Source: Maribacter sp. (GTDB lineage Bacteria; Bacteroidota; Bacteroidia; Flavobacteriales; Flavobacteriaceae). From it: 5,539 nucleotides of DNA. This document shows positions 1 through 5,539 of this stretch, in pieces. Location: contig JABDKZ010000370.1 in NCBI GenBank assembly GCA_013001935.1, forward strand, positions 1 through 5,539, in the 5' to 3' direction. Position 1 is the first letter of the stretch. Each line of letters opens with the position of its first letter. Position numbers and translations under genes: made by a program. The notes beneath the pieces were generated by a model. The model made no database searches and had not been told where the DNA came from. It worked only from the letters and a program-made list of their open reading frames with translations.

Positions 1-1
1 A

Positions 2-373
2 TTGATAACTCTTAATGATATTGAGCATAAATTGTTACGTGCTGTTTTTCCAAATGAACCACGATTCCATTTTGTTTTAGTATGTGCGGGGATGGGTTGT
101 CCTCCGATAATTAATAAAGCTTATATGCCCAGTACTTTAACTGCGCAACTGGAACTTCAAACAAAGCTTGCCTTGAACGACCCCCTATTTATTCAAGTAA
201 ACAAAAACAAGGTTAAAATTTCAAAGATCTTTGAATGGTATGAAAGTGATTTTACCCGGAATGGTAAGAACTTGATTGACTTTATAAATCAATTTAGAAA
301 AGAAAAACTGCCGGAAAAGGCTAAGGTTTCATTTTACGCCTATAATTGGGCGCTTAACGAAAGCGATAAGTAA
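2..373 (+). CDS. DUF547 domain protein, C-terminal part (5' end outside window)
   Basis: This is the last 123 residues of a DUF547-family protein. The frame is open to the left window edge, so the true start lies upstream and the leading TTG is probably an internal codon. Visible family features, in order, are a TLNDIEHKLLR segment (about residues 3-13), an RFHFVLVCAGMGCPP signature (21-35) with two cysteines and a histidine, an ISKIFEWYESDF block (73-84), and a closing YAYNWALN motif (112-119) that matches the usual YDWSLN-like end of the family. DUF547 proteins usually run to about 230-280 residues, so roughly half is missing. The biochemical role of the family is not established to my knowledge. 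Many bacterial members are exported, but the signal region cannot be seen here. The next gene starts 14 bp downstream, which suggests co-transcription. The family call is fairly secure; the function is unknown. Confidence 0.85.
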   Translation: MITLNDIEHKLLRAVFPNEPRFHFVLVCAGMGCPPIINKAYMPSTLTAQLELQTKLALNDPLFIQVNKNKVKISKIFEWYESDFTRNGKNLIDFINQFRKEKLPEKAKVSFYAYNWALNESDK

Positions 374-387
374 TAGAAGTAAAAAAA

Positions 388-1263
388 ATGAAAAAGACGT
401 TAAGTTTATTGATGCTTTTGGCTGTATCATATGTTGGGTTTTCTCAAGATGATCCGCAGGACCAACCAAAAAAAAGTAACATCCAACAATATACCCCTTC
501 TAAACTAATGGGAAAAGGGCAGTGGGATGTGAAATGGTTCAATAACCTTTATACAGAGACCAAGAGCACTTTTCAAGAAGGGAAAATTCCGCGCGCCACA
601 TTTTTCACTTCGACCATAGAGGTATATACGGGAATAGGGGAGAATAAAAGATGGAATTTAGGCGCTATACTGGAGATTAGGAGCAATGTGATAAATGACC
701 GAAAAGCATTGGATGTTTTTAAGTTTGATGGTGAAGAAGGATCCGCCCGTTCAGGTATTACGTCGATTGCCCCATCAGTAAAATTTGTCCCTTTTGCATC
801 TGAAAGCAATTTTTCAATACAAAGTTCTTTTTTCTTTCCTTTAGTAGTAAATGAAGTAGAAAATGGAGTTTTCCTAGACCAGAAGGGGTATACTTGGCAG
901 AATCGTTTTTTTTATGATTATACCTTTCCTGGTCAGAAATGGCAATTATTCACTGAATTGAATTCAGAATTGCATTTTGGAAAAGCTAGTGAAAGTTTTG
1001 CCAATAACAGCTTGGTGCTTGCTCCCGGGGTATTCCTAAGTTATTTCCCCAGTTCCAAGTTCACGATCTTGGGATTGATACAACATTCGCAACGCCTTGA
1101 TCTGGGAAACAATTTTCCACAGGATTATACAGCAATGGGTGGGGGTGCAAAATATCAAATATCGAATGCCTTGAACATTGAGTTGCTATATACTAATTTT
1201 TTAAGGGGAAATAATACAGGTTTGGGCCAGACTTTTAACATAGGGTTGAGAGGCATATTCTAG
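388..1263 (+). CDS. Predicted outer-membrane beta-barrel protein of unknown function
   Basis: This is a 291-residue exported protein. Residues 1-19 form a signal peptide (MKK, then a hydrophobic stretch), with likely cleavage before Gln20 (GFS|QDD). A polar linker (20-40) follows. The rest is a series of alternating amphipathic segments separated by turns, for example FTSTIEVYTGIG, WNLGAILEIRSN, FSIQSSFFFPLVV, WQLFTELNSELHFG, LAPGVFLSYFP, FTILGLIQHS and LNIELLYTNFL. It ends in a strand, TFNIGLRGIF, with a terminal Phe, as is usual for outer-membrane barrels recognised by the BAM machinery. I recognise no enzyme motif. The barrel call comes from this pattern only. A transporter or porin-like role is possible but not shown. 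The ATG follows the DUF547 stop by 14 bp in an A-rich context (AAAAAAA just before ATG), typical of leaderless-SD flavobacterial starts, so the two are probably in one operon. Confidence 0.75.
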   Translation: MKKTLSLLMLLAVSYVGFSQDDPQDQPKKSNIQQYTPSKLMGKGQWDVKWFNNLYTETKSTFQEGKIPRATFFTSTIEVYTGIGENKRWNLGAILEIRSNVINDRKALDVFKFDGEEGSARSGITSIAPSVKFVPFASESNFSIQSSFFFPLVVNEVENGVFLDQKGYTWQNRFFYDYTFPGQKWQLFTELNSELHFGKASESFANNSLVLAPGVFLSYFPSSKFTILGLIQHSQRLDLGNNFPQDYTAMGGGAKYQISNALNIELLYTNFLRGNNTGLGQTFNIGLRGIF

Positions 1264-1269
1264 TAATTA

Positions 1270-1293
1270 TTTTTAAATACCGTATTTTTAAAA
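1270..1293. repeat. AT-rich imperfect palindrome in the 46-bp gap before the hydrolase gene
   Basis: The left arm TTTTAAATAC (1271-1280) is mirrored by GTATTTTTAAAA (1282-1293), whose right arm has two extra T residues. As RNA, the core would be AAAUA-CCG-UAUUU, a 5-bp all-A/U stem with a 3-base loop. It could be a weak terminator for the barrel gene, a regulator-binding site, or chance in AT-rich DNA. The stem has no G-C pairs, so an efficient intrinsic terminator is unlikely. Confidence 0.25.
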
Positions 1294-1309
1294 CCTTAAT
1301 TGTTAATGA

Positions 1310-2311
1310 ATGAAAGCTTTAGGTCTACTACTTTTGTGTATTCTACAATTTTCTTGTGCAAGCCAGAATTTTGATAAGATCAATGGTGTCAGCTTTGTTG
1401 CCTCTCGTGAGAAAGTAGGACAGCATCAGGTAGAGGAAATCCTGAAAATACATGCCAATCATGCAGCAGTTATGCCATTTGGTTTTATTAGGGAAATAAA
1501 TTCACCGGAAATTATTTTTGATACGGAAAGACAGTGGTTTGGTGAAACCAAAAGCGGGGCCAAACAGTATATAGAAATGCTTCATAAGAACGGTGTTGAG
1601 GTAATGTTGAAACCGCAACTATGGATTTGGCGTGGGGAATTTACGGGAACACTGGAAATGCAATCAGAAGAAGACTGGAATGCACTGGAAACTTCCTACG
1701 CCGATTTTATTATGGCCTACGCGCGATTGGCCCAGGAAACTAAGACATCACTTTTCTGTATTGGTACAGAATTAGAGCTGTTTGTGGCCAACAGACCAAT
1801 GTATTGGAAAAATCTTATTGTAAAGATCAGAAGTGTTTATAAGGGAAAATTAACCTATGCCGCGAATTGGGATGAATATCCAAGAACAACCTTTTGGGAG
1901 GATATTGACTTTATAGGAATTGATGCCTACTTTCCGCTTTCCGAAGAAAAAACACCATCAGTTGAACAGTTGAAAAAGGGTTGGCAAAAGCATAAGGAAA
2001 AAATGAAAGCCCTGTCCCTTGAAAAAAATAAACCCATTATTTTCACCGAATATGGCTATCGCAGTATGGACTTTACGGCTAAAAAACCATGGTTAGTAGA
2101 TCGCAATGAGGAAAATGTAAATTTGGAAGGTCAGGTTAATGCAAAAAAAGCGATTTTTGAGGAATTCTGGAGCGAAGATTGGTTCGCTGGGGGGTATGTT
2201 TGGAAATGGTTTATTCATCATGATAAAGCTGGCGGTGGCAATGACAATAGGTTTACACCTCAGAATAAACCTGCGCAATTGGTTATTCGTGATTTTTATA
2301 AAATGAACTGA
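1310..2311 (+). CDS. GH113-like glycoside hydrolase (putative beta-mannanase-type), lipoprotein
   Basis: This 333-residue protein is a probable exported glycoside hydrolase of clan GH-A, closest in pattern to family GH113, whose characterised members cleave beta-1,4-mannan. An N-terminal hydrophobic stretch ends in LQFSC, so Cys16 is the likely lipidated residue, although the box is loose by E. coli rules. Barrel landmarks in order are the QWFGET segment (75-80), VMLKPQLWIWRGEF (98-111), IGTELE (151-156) with Glu154 as candidate acid/base, YAANWDEY (183-190), FIGIDAYFPL (201-210), FTEYGYRS (245-252) with Glu247 as candidate nucleophile, and a Trp-rich GGYVWKWF near 294-301. Both catalytic glutamates appear intact and the length suits a single-domain enzyme. 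ATG 1310 is chosen because it gives the signal peptide; the ATG at 1306 is out of frame. No SusC/SusD pair or other carbohydrate gene is next to it, so the true substrate is uncertain. The unknown lipoprotein gene follows after 1 bp. Confidence 0.85.
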   Translation: MKALGLLLLCILQFSCASQNFDKINGVSFVASREKVGQHQVEEILKIHANHAAVMPFGFIREINSPEIIFDTERQWFGETKSGAKQYIEMLHKNGVEVMLKPQLWIWRGEFTGTLEMQSEEDWNALETSYADFIMAYARLAQETKTSLFCIGTELELFVANRPMYWKNLIVKIRSVYKGKLTYAANWDEYPRTTFWEDIDFIGIDAYFPLSEEKTPSVEQLKKGWQKHKEKMKALSLEKNKPIIFTEYGYRSMDFTAKKPWLVDRNEENVNLEGQVNAKKAIFEEFWSEDWFAGGYVWKWFIHHDKAGGGNDNRFTPQNKPAQLVIRDFYKMN

Positions 2312-2312
2312 C

Positions 2313-3038
2313 ATGCACCGTTATTATTCCCTTATTATCATCTACTTTTTTGTGGGCTGTTCAACGGATAAAATGAGCGAGGAAATTTCTTTAAGTAGTT
2401 TGCTCAGTTCCAAGGATATCGTTTTGGACAATGTAATTTCCTGTGCAGCAAGTAATAAAAATGATAAGCTAATCAGTGTTTATTTGTTTCCGCGGGAAGG
2501 AGCGACCAATATTCAGTATTTTGAAACCATTAACGATAAGGTTGATAAAAATAATTATGACAATTACAATTTTTACGAATTCCCCTTATCTGATGTCTTT
2601 AATGGATATCTTAAAAAGTTTGAAGTACCCTCATCAAATGACAAATGGGTAATCGTATCGTTTGAGGAAGATGGTAAAACACATCTTTCAAACCCAATAC
2701 ATTTGAAACAACAAACCAAACCAACTGAACATTTGCAGCAAAGTGTTATGGTTGATGCATCTACAGACATGCCTTTTTTTTCTTGGCAAGATGGGTTGTA
2801 TGATGATACCAAGATCTATTTTCAAGTAGTTTCCGACACACAGAATAACCTGTTTTCCGGCACCTACACCTTTGACAAAATGTTCACATATTACAAATTG
2901 GACAATGTAGTATTGAACATCACAAAAAATACCCCTCCAGTTTTATCCGGCGCAAATTTTTATGAATTTACTTTAATGGGAGTCAGTGAGGATAATTGGG
3001 TCAATCAATTTTCTATTACAGCATTTGAATTGGAATAG
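2313..3038 (+). CDS. Lipoprotein of unknown function, coupled to the GH113-like gene
   Basis: I do not recognise the family of this 241-residue protein. Residues 1-15 are a short hydrophobic signal ending in FFVGC, so Cys16 is a good lipidation site. The following residues STDKMSEE contain several acids, which in some Bacteroidota lipoproteins favours transport to the cell surface, though this is not a clear match to a defined export signal. The mature part seems to hold two beta-rich regions: about 38-135, ending in SNPIHLKQQTKPTE, which has the feel of an immunoglobulin/fibronectin-like strand and linker, and about 145-241, with many aromatic residues (Trp158, Phe170, Tyr193-194, Trp229). 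Aromatic-rich beta domains can bind glycans, but that is a guess here. Its ATG lies 1 bp after the hydrolase stop, so the two are very likely co-translated. A role as substrate-binding or structural partner of the hydrolase is an inference from context. Confidence 0.75.
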   Translation: MHRYYSLIIIYFFVGCSTDKMSEEISLSSLLSSKDIVLDNVISCAASNKNDKLISVYLFPREGATNIQYFETINDKVDKNNYDNYNFYEFPLSDVFNGYLKKFEVPSSNDKWVIVSFEEDGKTHLSNPIHLKQQTKPTEHLQQSVMVDASTDMPFFSWQDGLYDDTKIYFQVVSDTQNNLFSGTYTFDKMFTYYKLDNVVLNITKNTPPVLSGANFYEFTLMGVSEDNWVNQFSITAFELE

Positions 3039-3082
3039 CTTTAAATCTACCTTGCTGTGATTTCTTTGTAATATCTATCAAT

Positions 3083-3090
3083 TATCTTTG
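3083..3090 (+). promoter_or_regulatory. Candidate Bacteroidota -7 promoter element (TATCTTTG)
   Basis: TATCTTTG matches the TAnnTTTG -7 consensus of Bacteroidota sigma factor promoters exactly, and it lies 25 bp before the ATG of the Omp85-like gene in the longest intergenic gap of the window (77 bp). The -33 partner is poor: TTTG at 3065-3068 leaves only 14 bases, while TGTG at 3056-3059 leaves 23 bases but has a mismatch. If used, transcription would start near 3095-3098 and give a short leader of about 20 bases. It would make the Omp85-like gene and the two amidase-like genes a separate transcription unit. Confidence 0.45.
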
Positions 3091-3115
3091 AAACAATAAG
3101 TATCCTTCCTTTGTT

Positions 3116-4378
3116 ATGAGTAAGACATATTTGTCTCTTGTTTTAGTATTTCTTTTTGCAATAGGCTTTGCCCAAACACCGATGATTAATGAGGTAAAAT
3201 TCAAAGGTACCAAAAGAATTAAAATATCATTTGTAACAAAATTGGTTAATACCAAGACAGGGTCGGAATTGGATTCACTTCAATTAAGCGAAGATGTAAT
3301 TCGCCTAAAACGACTGCCTTCTGTTTCCCATGCGAGTTTTCAAACCCAATTGCTTGATGATAAAGGGTATGAGGTGATTTTTAATATTGAAGAAAACTTT
3401 ACATTAATTCCATATGCGAATTTGTACAGTTCTTCAAACGACGAGTTCGCATTTAGGATTGGTCTTCAAGAATTTAATCTTCTTGGAAGGAATATAACCC
3501 TTGGAGGATTTTATCAATATGATGTTTTTCATTCCTATGCGCTTCGTTTAAGGGCGCCTTATTTATTTTCCAACAAGTTGGGGCTTTCATTAAGCTATAA
3601 TGATATTACTACACAAGAACCGGTTTTTTTCAGTAACACAAGTGCCGAGTATAGGTATCGCAATAATGGATTTGAAATAATGGGCCTTTATGAGCTCAAT
3701 TTCAAGAATAGGGTCGAATTAGGTTTTAGCCTGTTCACGGAGGATTATCAATATTTATTCGGTGCAACACAGCCAGATGTACCTCAAGTACTTAATGTAG
3801 ATAAACATTTGTTCAAATTTATTTACAGCTATGAGGATATTGAATACCACTATCAATATTTAGATGGGTTTAGAAGTACCCTTAATTTTCAATATGTGCA
3901 AAGTTCTGATGAGAACCTCATAGACTTTCTAATTGGATTCAATGATTTTGTTTATTACAAACGTATTGGTCAAAAAGGTAATTGGGCCAATAGATTGCGA
4001 TTAGGCTTGGCTAGTAATGTAGCAACCCCTTTTGCACCTTTTACTGTTGATAATAATTTAAACATCAGGGGGGTAGGAAATAGAATAGATCGTGGTACAG
4101 CAGCCATTGTGTTCAATACGGAATATAGATACTCCTTAATTGACAAGGATTGGTTCGTTTTACAGAGCAACCTGTTTATTGATGGAGGATCATGGCGAAA
4201 TCCTGGAGGGAATTTAAGTGATTTTGGAGATAAAGAAAACATAAGGATATACCCGGGCATCGGGATTCGATTTATACATAAACGCATTTTCAATGCGGTT
4301 TTTAGGATTGATTATGGTCATGGCATTACAAAAAACGCTTCCCGTGGATTTGTATTTGGAATTGGACAGTATTTTTGA
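3116..4378 (+). CDS. Minimal Omp85/BamA-like outer-membrane protein with one POTRA-like domain
   Basis: This is a 420-residue outer-membrane protein of the Omp85 superfamily, which inserts or translocates proteins, or in some cases lipids, at the outer membrane. Residues 1-19 are a signal peptide with likely cleavage at GFA|QTP. Residues about 23-93 look like a single POTRA domain: INEVKFKGTKRIK, then helices, then LLDDKGYEVIFNIEEN as the closing strand. The remainder forms the barrel, with many aromatic alternating strands, an NIRGVGNR motif (317-323) at the place of the conserved loop-6 VRGF/Y motif, a following strand VFNTEYRY (332-339), a YPGIGIRF strand (379-386), and a terminal GIGQYF ending in Phe. 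Canonical BamA has five POTRA domains and about 800 residues, so this is not BamA itself, and it lacks the lipobox expected for a TamL-type protein. A candidate promoter precedes it, and the amidase-like gene follows after 26 bp. The superfamily call is strong; the client is unknown. Confidence 0.85.
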   Translation: MSKTYLSLVLVFLFAIGFAQTPMINEVKFKGTKRIKISFVTKLVNTKTGSELDSLQLSEDVIRLKRLPSVSHASFQTQLLDDKGYEVIFNIEENFTLIPYANLYSSSNDEFAFRIGLQEFNLLGRNITLGGFYQYDVFHSYALRLRAPYLFSNKLGLSLSYNDITTQEPVFFSNTSAEYRYRNNGFEIMGLYELNFKNRVELGFSLFTEDYQYLFGATQPDVPQVLNVDKHLFKFIYSYEDIEYHYQYLDGFRSTLNFQYVQSSDENLIDFLIGFNDFVYYKRIGQKGNWANRLRLGLASNVATPFAPFTVDNNLNIRGVGNRIDRGTAAIVFNTEYRYSLIDKDWFVLQSNLFIDGGSWRNPGGNLSDFGDKENIRIYPGIGIRFIHKRIFNAVFRIDYGHGITKNASRGFVFGIGQYF

Positions 4379-4404
4379 TAAACTTTGTATAAACGAATAT
4401 TCAA

Positions 4405-5331
4405 GTGACTCTATCCAGGAATTCTTTATTTGTCCTTTTTACAATACTTTCCTTAAATACTGTTATTGCCCAAGATTCTTTACAAACCGTTATAGCGAAA
4501 AACGGGGATGGTATCTTCTCAATACTTAGGAACGAAGGTATTGATGTTGTAAAATACTATGCGGAATTTCTTGATTTGAACGAAAATAAAATCATAAAAG
4601 GAAGTCAATTGACTGTAGGCGAGGTGTATTTAATCCCAGATGCGCCCGATTCTTTCAAAAGAAGAGGAATAAGAATAGAAATGCCCGATGCAAAGGAAAT
4701 ACCAATATTTAAAGAGGAATTGGCTTCATTGAAAATTAAGGATAGTACGCTGAATAATACCGTGTTTTATGTTTTAACCAATACAGGAAGTAGTGCTGAA
4801 GAAGCTACCAGGAAATTAAATGAAGACACTACAATAAGAATGGCAAGAAAATTGCTACAAAGTAGTGCAAGGGTATACCTCCTGAATAGTAGTGCAAATG
4901 ATTCATTAGGATTAATTGATTTTGTCAGTGTTGTTAATAAAAAATTTTTAAAACATAGGGGAAGCTATCAAAGACTATTAGTCATTGATATCGAAGACAT
5001 TGAATTGAAGTCAAAAACTGATGTTGTAGTATATCATTATGCAAAAAGTGAGGAAGGCAAGCGATTTGCGGATAATATTTTAAATGTGTTGGGCAAAAAC
5101 ACCGTAAAATATAAATCACCGACCGACTATTCCGAAGTTTTTGAAGATCCCAAAAACATTGCTTTTGCCAAGAATGTCTTGCCAACTATTACTTTTATTG
5201 CTTTGGGCGCTCAAAGTGATGCCAATAAAAAAACTTTAAAAGTCACCACCAATAAGAAAAACATAGCCGACCTGATTACCAGTGGAATTTTGTCCGATTA
5301 TTCCAATACGGATTTTGAGGAAGATCATTAA
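4405..5331 (+). CDS. Secreted LysM-like plus degenerate amidase_3-like protein (probable pseudoamidase)
   Basis: This is a 308-residue exported protein. GTG 4405 is chosen because it is the first plausible start after an in-frame TAA at 4390 and gives a complete signal peptide with cleavage near VIA|QDS (22/23). Residues 27-80 resemble LysM, running from VIAKNGDGIFSILRNEG through LNENKI to LTVGEVYLIP. Residues about 118-297 follow the layout of zinc N-acetylmuramoyl-L-alanine amidases (amidase_3): an opening strand FYVLTNTGSS, helix RMARKLL, strand ARVYLLNSS, strand LLVIDIEDI, strand TDVVVYHYAKSEEGKRFADNIL, and PTITFIALGAQSD followed by NIADLITSGI. The key positions differ. The DPGHGG histidine site reads TNTGSS, the SIHAN histidine aligns with Glu197, and the catalytic ELGF glutamate aligns with Ala266. 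Only an acid near Glu140 might remain of the zinc set. It is therefore probably inactive as an amidase and may bind peptidoglycan or regulate the paralogue encoded 9 bp downstream. The alignment was made by eye. Confidence 0.75.
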   Translation: MTLSRNSLFVLFTILSLNTVIAQDSLQTVIAKNGDGIFSILRNEGIDVVKYYAEFLDLNENKIIKGSQLTVGEVYLIPDAPDSFKRRGIRIEMPDAKEIPIFKEELASLKIKDSTLNNTVFYVLTNTGSSAEEATRKLNEDTTIRMARKLLQSSARVYLLNSSANDSLGLIDFVSVVNKKFLKHRGSYQRLLVIDIEDIELKSKTDVVVYHYAKSEEGKRFADNILNVLGKNTVKYKSPTDYSEVFEDPKNIAFAKNVLPTITFIALGAQSDANKKTLKVTTNKKNIADLITSGILSDYSNTDFEEDH

Positions 5332-5340
5332 AAATAGTCA

Positions 5341-5539
5341 TTGAAAAGTAAAAGAATAACATACGTTCTACTTCTGTTCATTGCATATATTGCGAGTGGG
5401 CAGGAATCCTATATTTCGGTAATCGCGGATAAAGGAGATGGCATTTATTCGCTTTTGCGAAAGCAAGGAGTTAATCCGTATGAGTCATTTGACGATTTTA
5501 TAGCCATGAATATGGATAACCTTCGGGATAGTATTCACC
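5341..5539 (+). CDS. LysM-like secreted protein, paralogue of the preceding gene (3' end outside window)
   Basis: The first 66 codons of a gene run off the right edge of the window. TTG 5341 is the only sensible start: the in-frame TAG at 5335-5337 lies just upstream, and the next in-frame ATG would come after the signal peptide. Residues 1-20 form a signal peptide (MKSKR, then a hydrophobic core) with likely cleavage at ASG|QES. Next comes VIADKGDGIYSLLRKQG (27-43), which matches the LysM-like segment of the upstream protein at 11 of 17 positions in an ungapped comparison, and then a similar FDDFIAMNMDNL segment. This type of N-terminus precedes amidase domains in Bacteroidota proteins I recall, so the full gene is probably an N-acetylmuramoyl-L-alanine amidase. 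Its catalytic domain is not visible here. The 9-bp gap from the preceding stop indicates an operon. Confidence 0.75.
   Translation, partial: MKSKRITYVLLLFIAYIASGQESYISVIADKGDGIYSLLRKQGVNPYESFDDFIAMNMDNLRDSIH

Noticed and set aside
1306..1308. An ATG four bases upstream of the hydrolase start
   Set aside because: It is in a different reading frame and does not lead into the signal peptide of the hydrolase.
3065..3068. TTTG as the -33 partner of the TATCTTTG element
   Set aside because: The 14-base spacing is shorter than the usual range for Bacteroidota promoters, so it was not listed as a separate feature.
4379..4404. A possible -7 promoter element (TAAACTTTG) before the GTG gene
   Set aside because: It has three bases instead of two between TA and TTTG, and there is no clear -33 element. 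The 26-bp gap is better explained as an operon spacer.
4293..4529. Open frame of 78 codons overlapping the end of the Omp85-like gene and the start of the amidase-like gene
   Set aside because: It lies in another frame across the clear C-terminal barrel strand and the signal peptide of two well-supported genes, and its translation has no recognisable feature.
573..5185. Several minus-strand open frames (573-809, 2093-2314, 2573-2812, 3970-4293, 4982-5185)
   Set aside because: Each is antisense to a well-supported + strand gene. Their translations have no domain or signal features, so they look like chance open frames.
1..5539. Mobile elements, CRISPR arrays, tRNA or rRNA genes, and long direct repeats
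   Set aside because: None were seen on reading. Coding is dense and continuous on one strand, with no transposase-like product and no repeat-spacer pattern.

Overview
The window looks like a chromosomal segment from a member of the Bacteroidota, most likely the family Flavobacteriaceae. The DNA is AT-rich. Start codons lack obvious Shine-Dalgarno sequences. One intergenic gap carries a TAnnTTTG-type -7 element. The proteins are typical of flavobacterial cell envelopes: signal peptides ending before Gln, lipoproteins, and beta-barrels ending in Phe. This placement is inferred from style and protein families, not from a marker gene.

Layout: seven genes, all on the + strand and tightly packed. 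(1) The C-terminal half of a DUF547 protein (2-373). (2) A predicted outer-membrane beta-barrel protein of unknown function (388-1263). (3) A lipoprotein-type glycoside hydrolase resembling family GH113 (1310-2311). (4) A lipoprotein of unknown function starting 1 bp after it (2313-3038). (5) After a 77-bp gap with a candidate promoter, a minimal Omp85/BamA-like protein with one POTRA-like domain (3116-4378). (6) A secreted protein with a LysM-like domain and a degenerate amidase_3-like domain, starting at GTG (4405-5331). (7) The start of a tandem paralogue of gene 6, starting at TTG and cut by the window end (5341-5539).

Nearly every product is exported and envelope-associated. Genes 3 and 4 look like one translational unit. 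Genes 5-7 look like a second unit that joins an outer-membrane insertion-type barrel to a pair of peptidoglycan-amidase-like proteins. The most interesting signal is gene 6. Its fold-level sequence pattern follows N-acetylmuramoyl-L-alanine amidases, but the zinc-binding and catalytic positions appear to be replaced, and a close relative lies directly downstream. This suggests a pseudoenzyme/enzyme pair. No mobile element, CRISPR array, tRNA or rRNA was seen, and no stretch over 300 bases lacks a gene.
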